64,000 nucleotides of DNA from assembly GCF_000444995.1 (NCBI RefSeq), contig NC_022041.1:1028001-1092000 (forward strand), written 5' to 3'. Positions 17,864 to 26,645 of the stretch are shown piece after piece (within the stretch, counting starts at the first letter, position 1; the number at the start of each line of letters is the position of its first letter). This DNA comes from Paracoccus aminophilus JCM 7686. GTDB lineage: Bacteria > Pseudomonadota > Alphaproteobacteria > Rhodobacterales > Rhodobacteraceae. Below the pieces are notes generated by a model that was not told the DNA's origin, ran no database searches, and worked only from the letters and a program-made list of their open reading frames with translations. The position numbers were made by a program, and so were the translations under genes.

Positions 17864-19785
17864 TGCTGATCCTTGGTCCCTTGGGTTTTACCGCGCCCTG
17901 GCTCTTGCTGGCGCTGGCCGCTCTGCCGGTCCTTTGGGTCATCCTGCGCGCCCTGCCGCCTGCGCCGAAGCTTCTGCGCTTCCCCGGCACGCGGCTGCTC
18001 GCCGGGCTGAAGGATCCCCATCCGGTGGCGCAGCGCACGCCGTGGTGGCTGCTCATCTTGCGCTTGGCGGCGCTTGCCGCGCTGATCCTCGCCTTCGCCG
18101 GTCCGCTCTGGAAGCCGCGCCCGGATGCGGCGGGGACGGGACCGCTGCTGGTCATGGTCGATGGCGGCTGGGCTGCGGCGCCGGGCTGGTCCGAGGTCCA
18201 GACCCGTGCCGCGCGCGAATTCGACCGCGCCGCCTCGGCGGGCCGGGCAGCGGCGCTGATCCTCGCCGATGGCCGGACCGAAGACATCGTGCCCTTCGCG
18301 GCGGGCGATGCGCTGGCCGCCCGGATCCGCGCGGCGCAACCCCAGCCCTGGGCCACGCGCTATCCCCCCGATCCCGAGGCGGCGCTGGCGGCGGTGCCTC
18401 AAGGCCAACTGCGCACCCTCTGGCTCAGCGACGGGCTCGATCATCCGGGCCGCGAGATCTGGCTCGAGGCTTTGCGCAAACGCGGCCCGGTCACCGTGGT
18501 GATGCCGGAGGCCCCGGTCCAGTCCTTGGCGCTGGCACCGGGCGATCAGCCCGTGCTCACCCACCGCGCCACCGCCACCGGTCCAGCGCCGGTGATCCGC
18601 GCGGTCGGCCCCGACCCGCAGGGCGTGCTGCGCGAATTGGCGGTGCTGACGCCCGGAGAACCCGTGACCGAGGCCGGCGTCACCCGCCGCCTCGTCCCGG
18701 TCGATCTGCCCGCCGAGCTGCGCAACCGCATCCAACGCTTTGAAATCGAAGGCCAACCGGCGGCCGGAACCGTGGTGCTCGCCGATGACCGCATCCGTCG
18801 CCGCAAGGTCGCTCTGGTCGGCGATGATCGCGCCAGCGAGGGGCAGGAGCTGCTCTCGCCGCTCCATTACCTGCGCGAGGCGATCGCGCCGAATTCCGAT
18901 CTCATCGAGGGCAGCCTCGCCGAGGTGCTGCAAGCCGCGCCCGATGTCGTCATCCTCGTCGACCAGACCGGCCTCCCGGGCATGGCGGGGCTTGCTGATT
19001 GGGTCGAGCAGGGCGGCCTCCTGATCCGCTTCGCCGGTCCGCGCATGGCCGCCTCCGACCGGCTGGCTGAAGAAGAACTCCTGCCGGTGCGCCTGCGTCC
19101 GGGCGGGCGCGACATCGGTGGCGCGCTCAGCTGGGGCGAGCCGCGCCGTCTTGCCGCCTTCGACAGCACCGGCCCCTTCGCCGGGCTCAGCGCCCCCGAA
19201 GATGTCACCATCCGCGCCCAGCTCCTGCCAGAGCCCGCGCCCGATCTGCAAAGCCTGACGCTGGTCCAGCTCTCCGACCGCACGCCGCTGGTCACGCGCG
19301 AACGCTTGGGCGAGGGTCAGGTCGTCCTCTTCCACACGACGGCCAATGCGGAATGGAGCAATCTGCCGCTCTCGCTCCTCTTCCCACAAATGCTCGACCG
19401 CCTGATCCAATCGGCGCGCAGCAGCCAAACTTCCGGCGAAAGCGATGCGGCCGAACAGCCGTTCTGGACTGCGCAATCCTTGCTCGACGGCTTTGGCCGC
19501 GCCATGCCCGCGGGCGATCTCGCCCCAGTCGCGGCAGGCGATTTCGCGCAAGGCCCCAGCCCGATCGCCCCGGCGGGCATCTATGCCGCAGGCGAACGTC
19601 GCGCGGCGCTCAATGCCGGGGGCGAGCTCATCCCGGCGCGCTGGGACGGCGTCACCGTTGAGACCCGCGACATCGCGCCGGGCGTCGACCTCAAAGGCTG
19701 GCTGCTCGCGCTGGCCGCGCTCCTCCTCGTCCTTGATGCGCTGGCCAGCGCCATGCTCTCGCGTGGCAGAAAGGCGGCGGCGTGA
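17863..19785 (+). CDS. BatA-type N-terminal domain membrane protein (first half of the usual BatA-DUF4159 fusion)
   Basis: 640-aa membrane protein. The N-terminus is the BatA/aerotolerance-regulator type: helix at about residues 8-28, conserved PPAPKLLRFPGTRLLAGL, second helix at about 58-80. A degenerate VWA-like region (LLVMVDGGWAAAPGW) and an extracytoplasmic region with an amidotransferase-like fold (about 330-500, ALVGDDRASEGQELLSPL) follow, and a third helix lies near the C-terminus (about 613-632). In relatives, as I recall, this continues into a DUF4159 domain in one protein of about 900 aa; here the frame stops and DUF4159 is a separate gene. Start at ATG 17863 overlaps the DUF58 stop. 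Confidence 0.85.
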   Translation: MLILGPLGFTAPWLLLALAALPVLWVILRALPPAPKLLRFPGTRLLAGLKDPHPVAQRTPWWLLILRLAALAALILAFAGPLWKPRPDAAGTGPLLVMVDGGWAAAPGWSEVQTRAAREFDRAASAGRAAALILADGRTEDIVPFAAGDALAARIRAAQPQPWATRYPPDPEAALAAVPQGQLRTLWLSDGLDHPGREIWLEALRKRGPVTVVMPEAPVQSLALAPGDQPVLTHRATATGPAPVIRAVGPDPQGVLRELAVLTPGEPVTEAGVTRRLVPVDLPAELRNRIQRFEIEGQPAAGTVVLADDRIRRRKVALVGDDRASEGQELLSPLHYLREAIAPNSDLIEGSLAEVLQAAPDVVILVDQTGLPGMAGLADWVEQGGLLIRFAGPRMAASDRLAEEELLPVRLRPGGRDIGGALSWGEPRRLAAFDSTGPFAGLSAPEDVTIRAQLLPEPAPDLQSLTLVQLSDRTPLVTRERLGEGQVVLFHTTANAEWSNLPLSLLFPQMLDRLIQSARSSQTSGESDAAEQPFWTAQSLLDGFGRAMPAGDLAPVAAGDFAQGPSPIAPAGIYAAGERRAALNAGGELIPARWDGVTVETRDIAPGVDLKGWLLALAALLLVLDALASAMLSRGRKAAA

Positions 19786-20675
19786 TGCGTCTTTCATGGT
19801 TAAATATCTCCGCCGGAGGCATGCTGAGGCTGCTCGCTCTGGTGATGCTGACGGCTCTCGCCCCCCTTCTTGCCCCCGCACTTGCCTCCGCGCAAAGCCT
19901 CGATCCCGACAGCCGCTTGATGCGCGCGGCCAATGCCGATGCTCTGGCCTATGTCATCACCGGTGACGCCGAGATTGACCGCGCCTCCGAGGCCGGGCTC
20001 AAGGGGCTCTCGCAGGTGCTGGCCGAACGTACGACGGTGCGGCCGGGTGCGCCGATCGGCATCGATCTCGATCAGGATGATCCGGCGCTTTTGACCTTCC
20101 TTTACTGGCCGGTCACCGACAGCCAGCCGCTACCCTCGCCTGCGGCCTATGCCCGGCTCAACCATTTCCTGCGCTCGGGCGGCATGATCCTCTTTGACAC
20201 GCGCGATGGCGATATTGCGGGTCTCGGCGGGCCTGATGGCACGGCGGCGCTGAAGGCCTTGGCCGCACCGCTCGACATTCCGCCGCTCGCGCCGGTGCCC
20301 CATGACCATGTCCTGACCCGGACCTTCTATCTGCTTCAGGACTTCCCCGGGCGCTATGCGGGCAATCCGATCTGGGCCGAGGCGCCGAGTTCCGATGCCG
20401 CCGCCGCCGAAGGCGTGCCCTTCCGCAATCTCAATGACGGGGTCTCGCCGGTGATCATCGGGCCGAATGCCTGGGCCGAGGCCTGGGCCGTCGATGACCG
20501 CGGCCTGCCGCTTTACGCGGTCGGCACCGGCTTTGAGGGCGAGCATCAGCGCGAGATGGCCTATCGCTTCGGCGTCAATCTGATCATGTATGCGCTGACC
20601 GGGAATTATAAATCCGATCAGGTCCATGTCCCGGCGCTGCTCGATCGCCTCAAGGTCGAGGAGGTGCCGCAATGA
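19785..20675 (+). CDS. DUF4159 domain-containing protein
   Basis: 296-aa exported protein: N-terminal hydrophobic signal (about residues 14-36, LLALVMLTALAPLLAPALASA) and a DUF4159 domain (about 45-290) with ALAYVITGDAEIDRASEAGL, FLYWPVTDSQPLPS and FLRSGGMILFDTRDG, an amidotransferase-like fold. The start is uncertain: ATG 19785 overlaps the previous stop, while in-frame ATGs at 19821 and 19845 would give a cleaner signal peptide. The first 12 codons are made of a repeat-like sequence (19790-19820) found elsewhere in the window between genes. The end overlaps the next start by 4 nt. Function unknown. Confidence 0.85.
   Translation: MRLSWLNISAGGMLRLLALVMLTALAPLLAPALASAQSLDPDSRLMRAANADALAYVITGDAEIDRASEAGLKGLSQVLAERTTVRPGAPIGIDLDQDDPALLTFLYWPVTDSQPLPSPAAYARLNHFLRSGGMILFDTRDGDIAGLGGPDGTAALKALAAPLDIPPLAPVPHDHVLTRTFYLLQDFPGRYAGNPIWAEAPSSDAAAAEGVPFRNLNDGVSPVIIGPNAWAEAWAVDDRGLPLYAVGTGFEGEHQREMAYRFGVNLIMYALTGNYKSDQVHVPALLDRLKVEEVPQ
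19790..19820 (+). repeat. Rhodobacterales-type extragenic repeat, copy 1, at the BatA/DUF4159 junction
   Basis: CTTTCATGGTTAAATATCTC followed by CGCCGGAGGC. It shares the TCTTTCATG-n-AAATATC-n-GGGG pattern with the intergenic copies near 34.3 kb and 43.9 kb. Here it lies in frame at the very start of the DUF4159 gene. Confidence 0.6.
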
Positions 20676-22771
20676 CCGGTCTTGGCTTCGACCCGCTTCT
20701 GCCCTGGCCGATTGTCGCGGCGCTCGCCCTGATGGCGGTGCTGGTCGCGCTTTGGGCGCTCTGGAGCGGGCTGCGCGGCTGGATCTGGCGCGGGCTTGCC
20801 GGGCTGGTCGCGGCTCTGGCCTTGGCCGGGCCGTTGATCGAGGCGGGGGTGCGCAGCGGGCTTTCCGATATCGTCATCCTGATCGACGATCGCAGCGACA
20901 GCCAGACCTTGCTCGGGCGCAGCGCCCAGACCGATCAGGCGGTGACCGAGCTGACCCAGAAGCTTCAGGCCCTGCCGAATACCGAAATCCGCCGCATCAC
21001 CGTCGGCAATGACCGCGAAGGCACCCTGCTTGGCTCGGCGATCACCCGCGCGCTTGCGGCAGAGCCCGAGGCTCGGGTTGCGGGCGTCATTGCCGTGACG
21101 GACGGGCGGCTCCACGATGAGGCGATGCTTCCCGCCACTGCGCCCGCGCCGGTCCATGTGCTCCTCACCGGCAATCCCAGCGATTGGGACCGGCGTCTGG
21201 TCATCGAAGAGGCCCCGGCCTTCGCGCTGATCGGCCAGCCCGCGACCATTCGGCTGCGCATCGAGGATCAGGGCAATGTGCCCGCCTCGGTCGCCGCGCA
21301 GCCCGCCACCATCCGCCTCTCGGTCGATGGTGGCGAAAGCCAAAGCGCAGCGATCCCGCCGGGCGTGCCCTTCGAGCTGAAGGTCACTCCCGATCATGCG
21401 GGCCAAAACGTCGTCTCGATCGGCTTTGACACGCCGCAATCCGAGGTGCCGGAGCTGACCACGCGCAACAATTCCGCCGCGATCCAGATCGAGGGCGTGC
21501 GCGACCGCCTGCGCGTCCTGCTGGTCTCGGGTGAGCCCCATGCCGGAGAGCGGACATGGCGCAACCTGTTGAAATCGGATGCGAATGTCGATCTGATCCA
21601 TTTCACCATCCTGCGCTCGCCCGACAACAGCGACCCGGTGCCGGTCGATGAGATGTCGTTGATCGCTTTCCCGACCCGCGAGCTCTTCATGGAGCGGATC
21701 AAGGATTTCGATCTCATCATCTTCGACCGCTATTCGGTGCGCGGCATCCTGCCCCCCGAATATTACGACAATATCGTGCGCTATGTGCAGGACGGCGGCG
21801 CGGTTCTGGTCGCGGCCGGGCCGGAAATGGCCACGGTCGAAAGCCTCAACCTCTCGCCTCTGGGCCAGATCCTGCCGGGAAAACCCACCGGGCGGCTCTT
21901 CGAGCAGCCCTTCCTGCCGCGCCTGACGCCCGAAGGCGAACGCCATCCGGTGACGGCGGGGCTTCCGGGCGCGCCGGGGCCCGAGGATAAAGGTCCGCAT
22001 TGGGGGCGCTGGCTGCGCATGTCGCAGATGCAGCCCGTGCCCGGCGCCGAGGTCGTACTCAAGGGCGCCGAGGACCAGCCGCTTCTGGTCCTGAACCGCG
22101 TCGGCAAGGGCCGGGTGGCGCTGCTGTCCTCGGATCAGGTCTGGCTCTGGGGGCGTGGCTTTGAAGGCGGCGGGCCGCAGCTCGAATTGCTGCGCCGGAT
22201 TGCCCATTGGACGATGAAAGAGCCCGAGCTCGAGGAAGAGACATTGCTGGCCGATGTCGGGCGCGAGCTGCGCGTGACGGTGACGCGGCGGACGATGAAG
22301 GATCAGGCCGGGCCGGTCAAAATCACCGGACCCGAGGGCTACAGCCAGGATCTGCCCCTGACCGCCGCCGGTCCCGGCGTCTTCAGCGCGGTCTGGCAGG
22401 CACCGGGCGAGGGGCTTTACCGGCTCAGCGACGGCGAGATCACCCGCGTCGTGGCGCTCGGCCCCGCCGTACCGCGTGAATTTGAGCAAACCGTCGCCAG
22501 CGGCGAGGGCTTTACCAAGCTCACCGAGGCGACACAGGGCGGGATCCTGCATCTCTCGGACGGGGTCCCGGCCTTGCGCACGGTCCGGCCGGGGCGCTCG
22601 GCCCATGGTCAGGGCGTTACGGGCGAGTGGATCGCGATCACCCCGCGCGAGGCCGCGACGGTGACCGGGCGCACCCATTATCCGCTGCTGCCGGGCTGGG
22701 CCTGGCTTGCGCTGATCGCGGGGCTGGTGCTCATCGGCTGGCTGCGTGAGGGCCGCGCCCGCGCGCTCTGA
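20672..22771 (+). CDS. Large membrane protein with VWA-like and glutamine-amidotransferase-like domains
   Basis: 699-aa inner-membrane protein closing the MoxR operon. Two N-terminal helices (about residues 12-32 and 38-58) precede a degenerate VWA-like segment (SDIVILIDDRSDSQTLLGR, with VAGVIAVTDGRLHDE). A CARDB-like beta region follows (about 170-270), then a class-I amidotransferase-like domain (RLRVLLVSGEPHAGERTWRNLL ... VRYVQDGGAVLVAAGPE, about 280-520) without the catalytic Cys-His-Glu pattern. One C-terminal helix lies at about 675-693. It overlaps the DUF4159 gene by 4 nt. Function unknown; the topology suggests most of the mass is periplasmic. Confidence 0.85.
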   Translation: MTGLGFDPLLPWPIVAALALMAVLVALWALWSGLRGWIWRGLAGLVAALALAGPLIEAGVRSGLSDIVILIDDRSDSQTLLGRSAQTDQAVTELTQKLQALPNTEIRRITVGNDREGTLLGSAITRALAAEPEARVAGVIAVTDGRLHDEAMLPATAPAPVHVLLTGNPSDWDRRLVIEEAPAFALIGQPATIRLRIEDQGNVPASVAAQPATIRLSVDGGESQSAAIPPGVPFELKVTPDHAGQNVVSIGFDTPQSEVPELTTRNNSAAIQIEGVRDRLRVLLVSGEPHAGERTWRNLLKSDANVDLIHFTILRSPDNSDPVPVDEMSLIAFPTRELFMERIKDFDLIIFDRYSVRGILPPEYYDNIVRYVQDGGAVLVAAGPEMATVESLNLSPLGQILPGKPTGRLFEQPFLPRLTPEGERHPVTAGLPGAPGPEDKGPHWGRWLRMSQMQPVPGAEVVLKGAEDQPLLVLNRVGKGRVALLSSDQVWLWGRGFEGGGPQLELLRRIAHWTMKEPELEEETLLADVGRELRVTVTRRTMKDQAGPVKITGPEGYSQDLPLTAAGPGVFSAVWQAPGEGLYRLSDGEITRVVALGPAVPREFEQTVASGEGFTKLTEATQGGILHLSDGVPALRTVRPGRSAHGQGVTGEWIAITPREAATVTGRTHYPLLPGWAWLALIAGLVLIGWLREGRARAL

Positions 22772-22886
22772 GCGCGCCTGGAACCGGGGTTTGGCAGAAA
22801 ATCCTTTGCCTGCGCCGATGTCTGGGAAACTTGCCAAGGCCTCAGCCCGTTGCTAGGCAGACGAAAACGACCCGAGAGGAATGCCG

Positions 22887-23366
22887 ATGGCCACCGAAGA
22901 CAGCAGCTACGTTCCCCCGACCGAGGTGGATATCGCGATGATCAAGCGGCTTATTCCGCATCGCTATCCCTTCCTCTTGGTCGACAAGGTCAAGGACATC
23001 GTCGCGGGCGAAAGCTGCGTCGGCGTCAAGAATGTGACCTCGAACGAGCCCCATTTCGAAGGCCATTTCCCGCAAGAGCCGGTGATGCCGGGCGTGCTCA
23101 TCATCGAGGCCATGGCGCAGGCGGCGGCGGTTCTGGTCGGCGCGACGCTCGATCTCGCCGACAAGGGCATGGGCACCTATTTCATGTCGATCGACAAATG
23201 CCGCTTCCGCAACAAGGTCGTGCCGGGAGATGTGCTTGAATTGCATATGAAAACCCTGCGTGGCGGCGGCAAGATCTGGAAATTCGAGGGTCGCGCCATC
23301 GTCAATGGCGTGCTGTGCGCCGAGGCCGAGGTCATGGCCATGCTGAACCGGACCGACAATGGCTGA
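22887..23366 (+). CDS. fabZ: 3-hydroxyacyl-[acyl-carrier-protein] dehydratase FabZ
   Basis: Hot-dog-fold dehydratase of fatty acid synthesis, removing water from 3-hydroxyacyl-ACP. The 159-aa chain carries the diagnostic [14 protein letters not shown] and the catalytic His/Glu segment [23 protein letters not shown]. Start at ATG 22887 is preferred because GAGAGGA ends 6 nt before it; ATG 22881 would sit on top of the ribosome-binding site. It opens the lipid A operon fabZ-lpxA-lpxI-lpxB and overlaps lpxA by 8 nt. Coupling FabZ to LpxA is common since both compete for 3-hydroxyacyl-ACP. Confidence 0.98.
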   Translation: MATEDSSYVPPTEVDIAMIKRLIPHRYPFLLVDKVKDIVAGESCVGVKNVTSNEPHFEGHFPQEPVMPGVLIIEAMAQAAAVLVGATLDLADKGMGTYFMSIDKCRFRNKVVPGDVLELHMKTLRGGGKIWKFEGRAIVNGVLCAEAEVMAMLNRTDNG

Positions 23367-24144
23367 GACCCGCATCCATCCCAGCGCGATCATCGAACCC
23401 GGCGCCGAGATCGGCCCGGGTTGCGAGATCGGTCCGTTCTGCATCGTCGGACCCGAGGTGCGTCTGGGCGCGGGGGTGACCTTGCAATCCCATGTCGTGC
23501 TGACCGGCGCGACGACCATCGGCGATGAGACCGCGATTTTCCCCTTCGCCTCGATCGGGCAGGCGCCGCAGGATCTGAAATTCAAGGGCGAGAAGACGCA
23601 GCTGATCATCGGCAAGCGCAACCGCATCCGCGAATATGTGACGATGAACCCCGGCACCGAAGGCGGCGGCGGGATCACGCAGGTTGGCGATGACGGGCTC
23701 TTCATGGCGGGCGCTCATGTCGCCCATGATTGCCGGATCGGCGACCGGGTCATTCTGGTCAACCACGTCTCGGTCGCGGGCCATTGCGTGCTTGAAGACG
23801 ATGTCATCGTCGGAGGGCTCTCGGGCGTTCATCAATTCGTGCGCATCGGCCATGGCGCGATGATCGGCGCCCTGAGCATGGTCACCGCCGATGTCATCCC
23901 CTTCGGTCTGGTGCAGGGGCCGCGCGCTCATCTTGACGGGCTGAACCTCGTCGGGCTGAAGCGGCGCGGCGCCTCGCGCGATGAAATCCACGCGTTGCGC
24001 GATCTGCTGGGCAAGCTCGGCGGCGGCGCCTTCCGCGACACCGCGCGCCATATGGCCGAGGAGGAGCATCCCGCCAAGATCCGCGAAGTGCTCGATTTCA
24101 TCCTCGGGCCCTCGGATCGCAGCTTTCTGGCGCCCCATCCATGA
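23359..24144 (+). CDS. lpxA: UDP-N-acetylglucosamine acyltransferase LpxA
   Basis: First committed enzyme of lipid A synthesis: transfers a 3-hydroxyacyl chain from ACP to UDP-GlcNAc in the cytoplasm as a trimer. The 261-aa protein is a left-handed beta helix built of hexapeptide repeats from [20 protein letters not shown] onwards, with the catalytic-His region [15 protein letters not shown] and the motif [14 protein letters not shown], and a C-terminal helical domain. It overlaps fabZ by 8 nt and lpxI by 4 nt (ATGA). Length matches the family (about 260 aa). Confidence 0.98.
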   Translation: MAETRIHPSAIIEPGAEIGPGCEIGPFCIVGPEVRLGAGVTLQSHVVLTGATTIGDETAIFPFASIGQAPQDLKFKGEKTQLIIGKRNRIREYVTMNPGTEGGGGITQVGDDGLFMAGAHVAHDCRIGDRVILVNHVSVAGHCVLEDDVIVGGLSGVHQFVRIGHGAMIGALSMVTADVIPFGLVQGPRAHLDGLNLVGLKRRGASRDEIHALRDLLGKLGGGAFRDTARHMAEEEHPAKIREVLDFILGPSDRSFLAPHP

Positions 24145-24938
24145 GCCGCATTGCCATTATCGCAGGCGAGGGGGAGCTCGCCCCCGCCATCGTGGCCGAG
24201 CTGGACGCGCCGCTGATCTATGCGCTCGCCGGGCTCTCGCCCAAGGTCGCGGCCGAGCCCTTCCGGCTCGAACGGCTGATCCCCTTCCTCGACCATCTCT
24301 TGGATCACGACGTGTCCGAAGTGGTCTTTGCCGGAGCGATCCGGCGGCCGAAGCTTGAGCCCGATCTGTTCGATCCGCGCACGCTGCAAATCGTGCCGCG
24401 CATCATCGCGGCGATGCAAACCGGCGATGATGCCGCCTTGCGCGAGGTGTTGGCGGTCTTCGAGGAAAGCGGGCTTGCAGTGCGCTCGGTCGAAGAGATC
24501 GCGCCGGGGCTGGTGCCGGGCGCGGGGCTGCTCGCAGGCGCGCCCTCGGACCGCGACCGCAAGGATGCCGAGGAAGCCGCGCGCATCGTCTCGGGGCTTG
24601 GCGGCTATGACATCGGGCAGGGCGCGATCGTCGCTCAGGGCCTGTGCATGGCGGTCGAGGCGCTTCCGGGCACCGATGCGATGTTGGAGTTCGCCGCGAA
24701 GTTCCGCGATCTGCGCCCCAATCCGAAAGGCGCGAAAGGCGTGCTCTACAAGGCGCCGAAGCCCGGACAGGACCGCCGCATCGACCTGCCGACGCTCGGC
24801 CCGGAAACCGTGCGCCGCGCCGCCGAGGCCGATCTGGCCGGGATCGCCTGGGAAGCGGGCGGGGTCATCTTGCTCGACCGCGCCCGCACAATTGCCGATG
24901 CCGAAGCGGCGGGGCTTTTCCTTTGGGCGCGCGACTGA
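24141..24938 (+). CDS. lpxI: UDP-2,3-diacylglucosamine pyrophosphatase LpxI
   Basis: Hydrolase making lipid X from UDP-2,3-diacylglucosamine, the alphaproteobacterial replacement for LpxH (formerly DUF1009). The 265-aa protein starts IAIIAGEGELAPAIVAEL and contains VVFAGAIRRPKLEPDLFDP, GLGGYDIGQGAIVAQGLCMAVEA-type core segments and GVLYKAPKPGQDRRIDLPTLG, all characteristic. It overlaps lpxA by 4 nt; lpxB follows after 103 nt. The presence of LpxI between lpxA and lpxB fits the pathway order. Confidence 0.96.
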   Translation: MSRIAIIAGEGELAPAIVAELDAPLIYALAGLSPKVAAEPFRLERLIPFLDHLLDHDVSEVVFAGAIRRPKLEPDLFDPRTLQIVPRIIAAMQTGDDAALREVLAVFEESGLAVRSVEEIAPGLVPGAGLLAGAPSDRDRKDAEEAARIVSGLGGYDIGQGAIVAQGLCMAVEALPGTDAMLEFAAKFRDLRPNPKGAKGVLYKAPKPGQDRRIDLPTLGPETVRRAAEADLAGIAWEAGGVILLDRARTIADAEAAGLFLWARD

Positions 24939-25041
24939 CACGGGCCGGATCGGGCGAGCCTCGCCCGGTCAAGCGGGCCGGATGCCCTCAACGACCCGCG
25001 CGCGGCCCGCGCCGCGGGGGTGGATGCCGCAGGAGTGGATC

Positions 25042-26196
25042 ATGCGCTATTTCCTGATTGCCGGAGAGCCCTCGGGCGACAATCTCGGCGCGGCCCTGAT
25101 GGCGGGGCTGCGCGCGCTTGACCCCGAGGCGGAATTCGCGGGCGTCGGCGGGCGCGCGATGATGGCGCAGGGGATGGAGAGCCTCTTTCCGATGGAAGAG
25201 CTCTCGATCATGGGCATTGCCGAGGTGCTGCCCAAATATTTCCACCTCAAGCGCCGCATTGCCGAAACCGCGCGCGCGGTCGCGGAATTCGCGCCCGATG
25301 CGCTGATCACCATCGACAGTCCGGATTTCTGCCTGCGCGTCGCCAAATCGGCCCGCGCGCTGAACCCGGGGCTGCGCACCATCCATTATGTCGCGCCCTC
25401 GGTCTGGGCCTGGCGCGCGGGGCGGGCGGCAAAAATGGCGAAGGTGATCGACCATGTGCTGGCGATCCTGCCGTTCGAGCCGCCGCTGATGGAGGCCGCG
25501 GGGATGAGCTGCGATTTCGTCGGCCATCCGATCGCGGCGGAAGCGCAGGCGGGCCCCGGTGAGGCCGCGGCCTTCCGCGCGGCGCAAGGCATTGCCCCGG
25601 ACGCGCCGCTGCTTCTGTGCCTGCCGGGCTCGCGCCGGACCGAGGTTGGCCGTCTCGGCCCGCGCTTTGGCGAGGCGCTGCGCCTGCTTGGCGCGCAAAT
25701 GCCCGCGCTGCGCGTCGTCATTCCGACCGTGCCGAATGTCGCGGCTCTGGTGCGCGAGATGACCGCCGACTGGCCAAGCGCGCCGGTCGTCATCGAGGAC
25801 AGCGCGGCCAAGAAAGCGGCCTTCGCGGCGGCGGATGTCGCGCTGGCGGCTTCGGGGACGGTGAGCCTCGATCTGGCCGCCAATGGCGTGCCGATGGTGA
25901 TTGGCTATGACGTCGCGCCGCTCAGCCGCCTGCTGATGGGGCTGCTTTTGAAAACCGATACGGTGACGCTGGTCAATCTGGTCAGCGAGACCCGCGCGGT
26001 GCCGGAATTTCTGGGGAAGGCCTGTCAGCCCGGCCCGCTTGCCGGGGCTCTGGCCGATCTGTGGAACGACCCCGAGGCTCGGGATCGCCAGGTGGCCGCG
26101 ATGGATCTGACCATGGCGCGGCTGGGGCGCGGCGGCGAGGCTCCGGGCCTGCGCGCCGCGCGGTCTGTCCTCGACGCGATCAGAGCGCGGCGGTGA
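25042..26196 (+). CDS. lpxB: Lipid-A-disaccharide synthase LpxB
   Basis: GT19 glycosyltransferase joining lipid X and UDP-2,3-diacylglucosamine into the lipid A disaccharide at the inner face of the cytoplasmic membrane. The 384-aa chain has the N-terminal FLIAGEPSGDNLGAALMAGL, GIAEVLPKYFHLKRRI, SPDFCLRVAK, YVAPSVWAWRAGRAAKM and FVGHPIAAE signatures. Start at ATG 25042 is set by AGGAG 6 nt upstream. Last gene of the operon. Its 3' end overlaps the convergent ridA gene by 17 nt. Confidence 0.97.
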   Translation: MRYFLIAGEPSGDNLGAALMAGLRALDPEAEFAGVGGRAMMAQGMESLFPMEELSIMGIAEVLPKYFHLKRRIAETARAVAEFAPDALITIDSPDFCLRVAKSARALNPGLRTIHYVAPSVWAWRAGRAAKMAKVIDHVLAILPFEPPLMEAAGMSCDFVGHPIAAEAQAGPGEAAAFRAAQGIAPDAPLLLCLPGSRRTEVGRLGPRFGEALRLLGAQMPALRVVIPTVPNVAALVREMTADWPSAPVVIEDSAAKKAAFAAADVALAASGTVSLDLAANGVPMVIGYDVAPLSRLLMGLLLKTDTVTLVNLVSETRAVPEFLGKACQPGPLAGALADLWNDPEARDRQVAAMDLTMARLGRGGEAPGLRAARSVLDAIRARR

Positions 26197-26530
26197 CGAT
26201 GACCTCGACCTTATAATCCGGGGTCGCCAGAGCCGCTTCGCCGGTGGCGCGAGCGGGCGTATGGCCTGCCGGAACCCAAGCGTCCCAGACCGCATTCATC
26301 GCCGCGAAATCGGCGTTGATATCGGCCAGCCAGATCTGCGCCTTGAGGATGCGCGTCTTGTCGGTTCCGGCGGCTGCCAGCAGACGGTCGACTTCGGCGA
26401 GGCAGGTTTTGGTCTGCTCGGTCACGGAATCGCCGGCATTGCCGACCTGACCGGCCAGATAGACGGTGCCGTTGTGCACGACGGCTCCGCTCATACGTGC
26501 GCCGACGTCGATACGCTTGATCTCCGACAT
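26180..26530 (-). CDS. RidA family protein
   Basis: 116-aa protein of the YjgF/YER057c/UK114 family; founding members hydrolyse reactive 2-imino/enamine acids released by PLP enzymes. The conserved TVYLAGQVGN, KTRILKAQIWLADINADF, WVPAGHTPARATGEAALATPDYKVEV pattern includes the substrate-carboxylate Arg (in PARAT) and the terminal Glu in VEVIVTA. Trimeric and cytoplasmic in known cases. It converges on lpxB with a 17-nt overlap of coding ends. Possibly a divergent RidA subgroup; the exact substrate is not determinable. Confidence 0.92.
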   Translation of the reverse strand: MSEIKRIDVGARMSGAVVHNGTVYLAGQVGNAGDSVTEQTKTCLAEVDRLLAAAGTDKTRILKAQIWLADINADFAAMNAVWDAWVPAGHTPARATGEAALATPDYKVEVIVTAAL

Positions 26531-26645
26531 GGGTAGTCCTCTCTTTGAGATGGCCGGGCCGGGGCCGCGACCGGATGAATAATGCTGTCATGCCAAAGCA
26601 CGGCGCCGCGATCAATGCCGCGATCAACCTGCCGCGCGACCCGGC

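Noticed and set aside
17725..22837. Two long minus-strand frames opposite the MoxR operon
   Set aside because: Antisense shadows of three real overlapping genes; no start signals or domains.
26180..26196. Overlap of the lpxB and ridA coding ends taken as a possible error
   Set aside because: Both C-termini look complete for their families; a 17-nt convergent overlap is acceptable.
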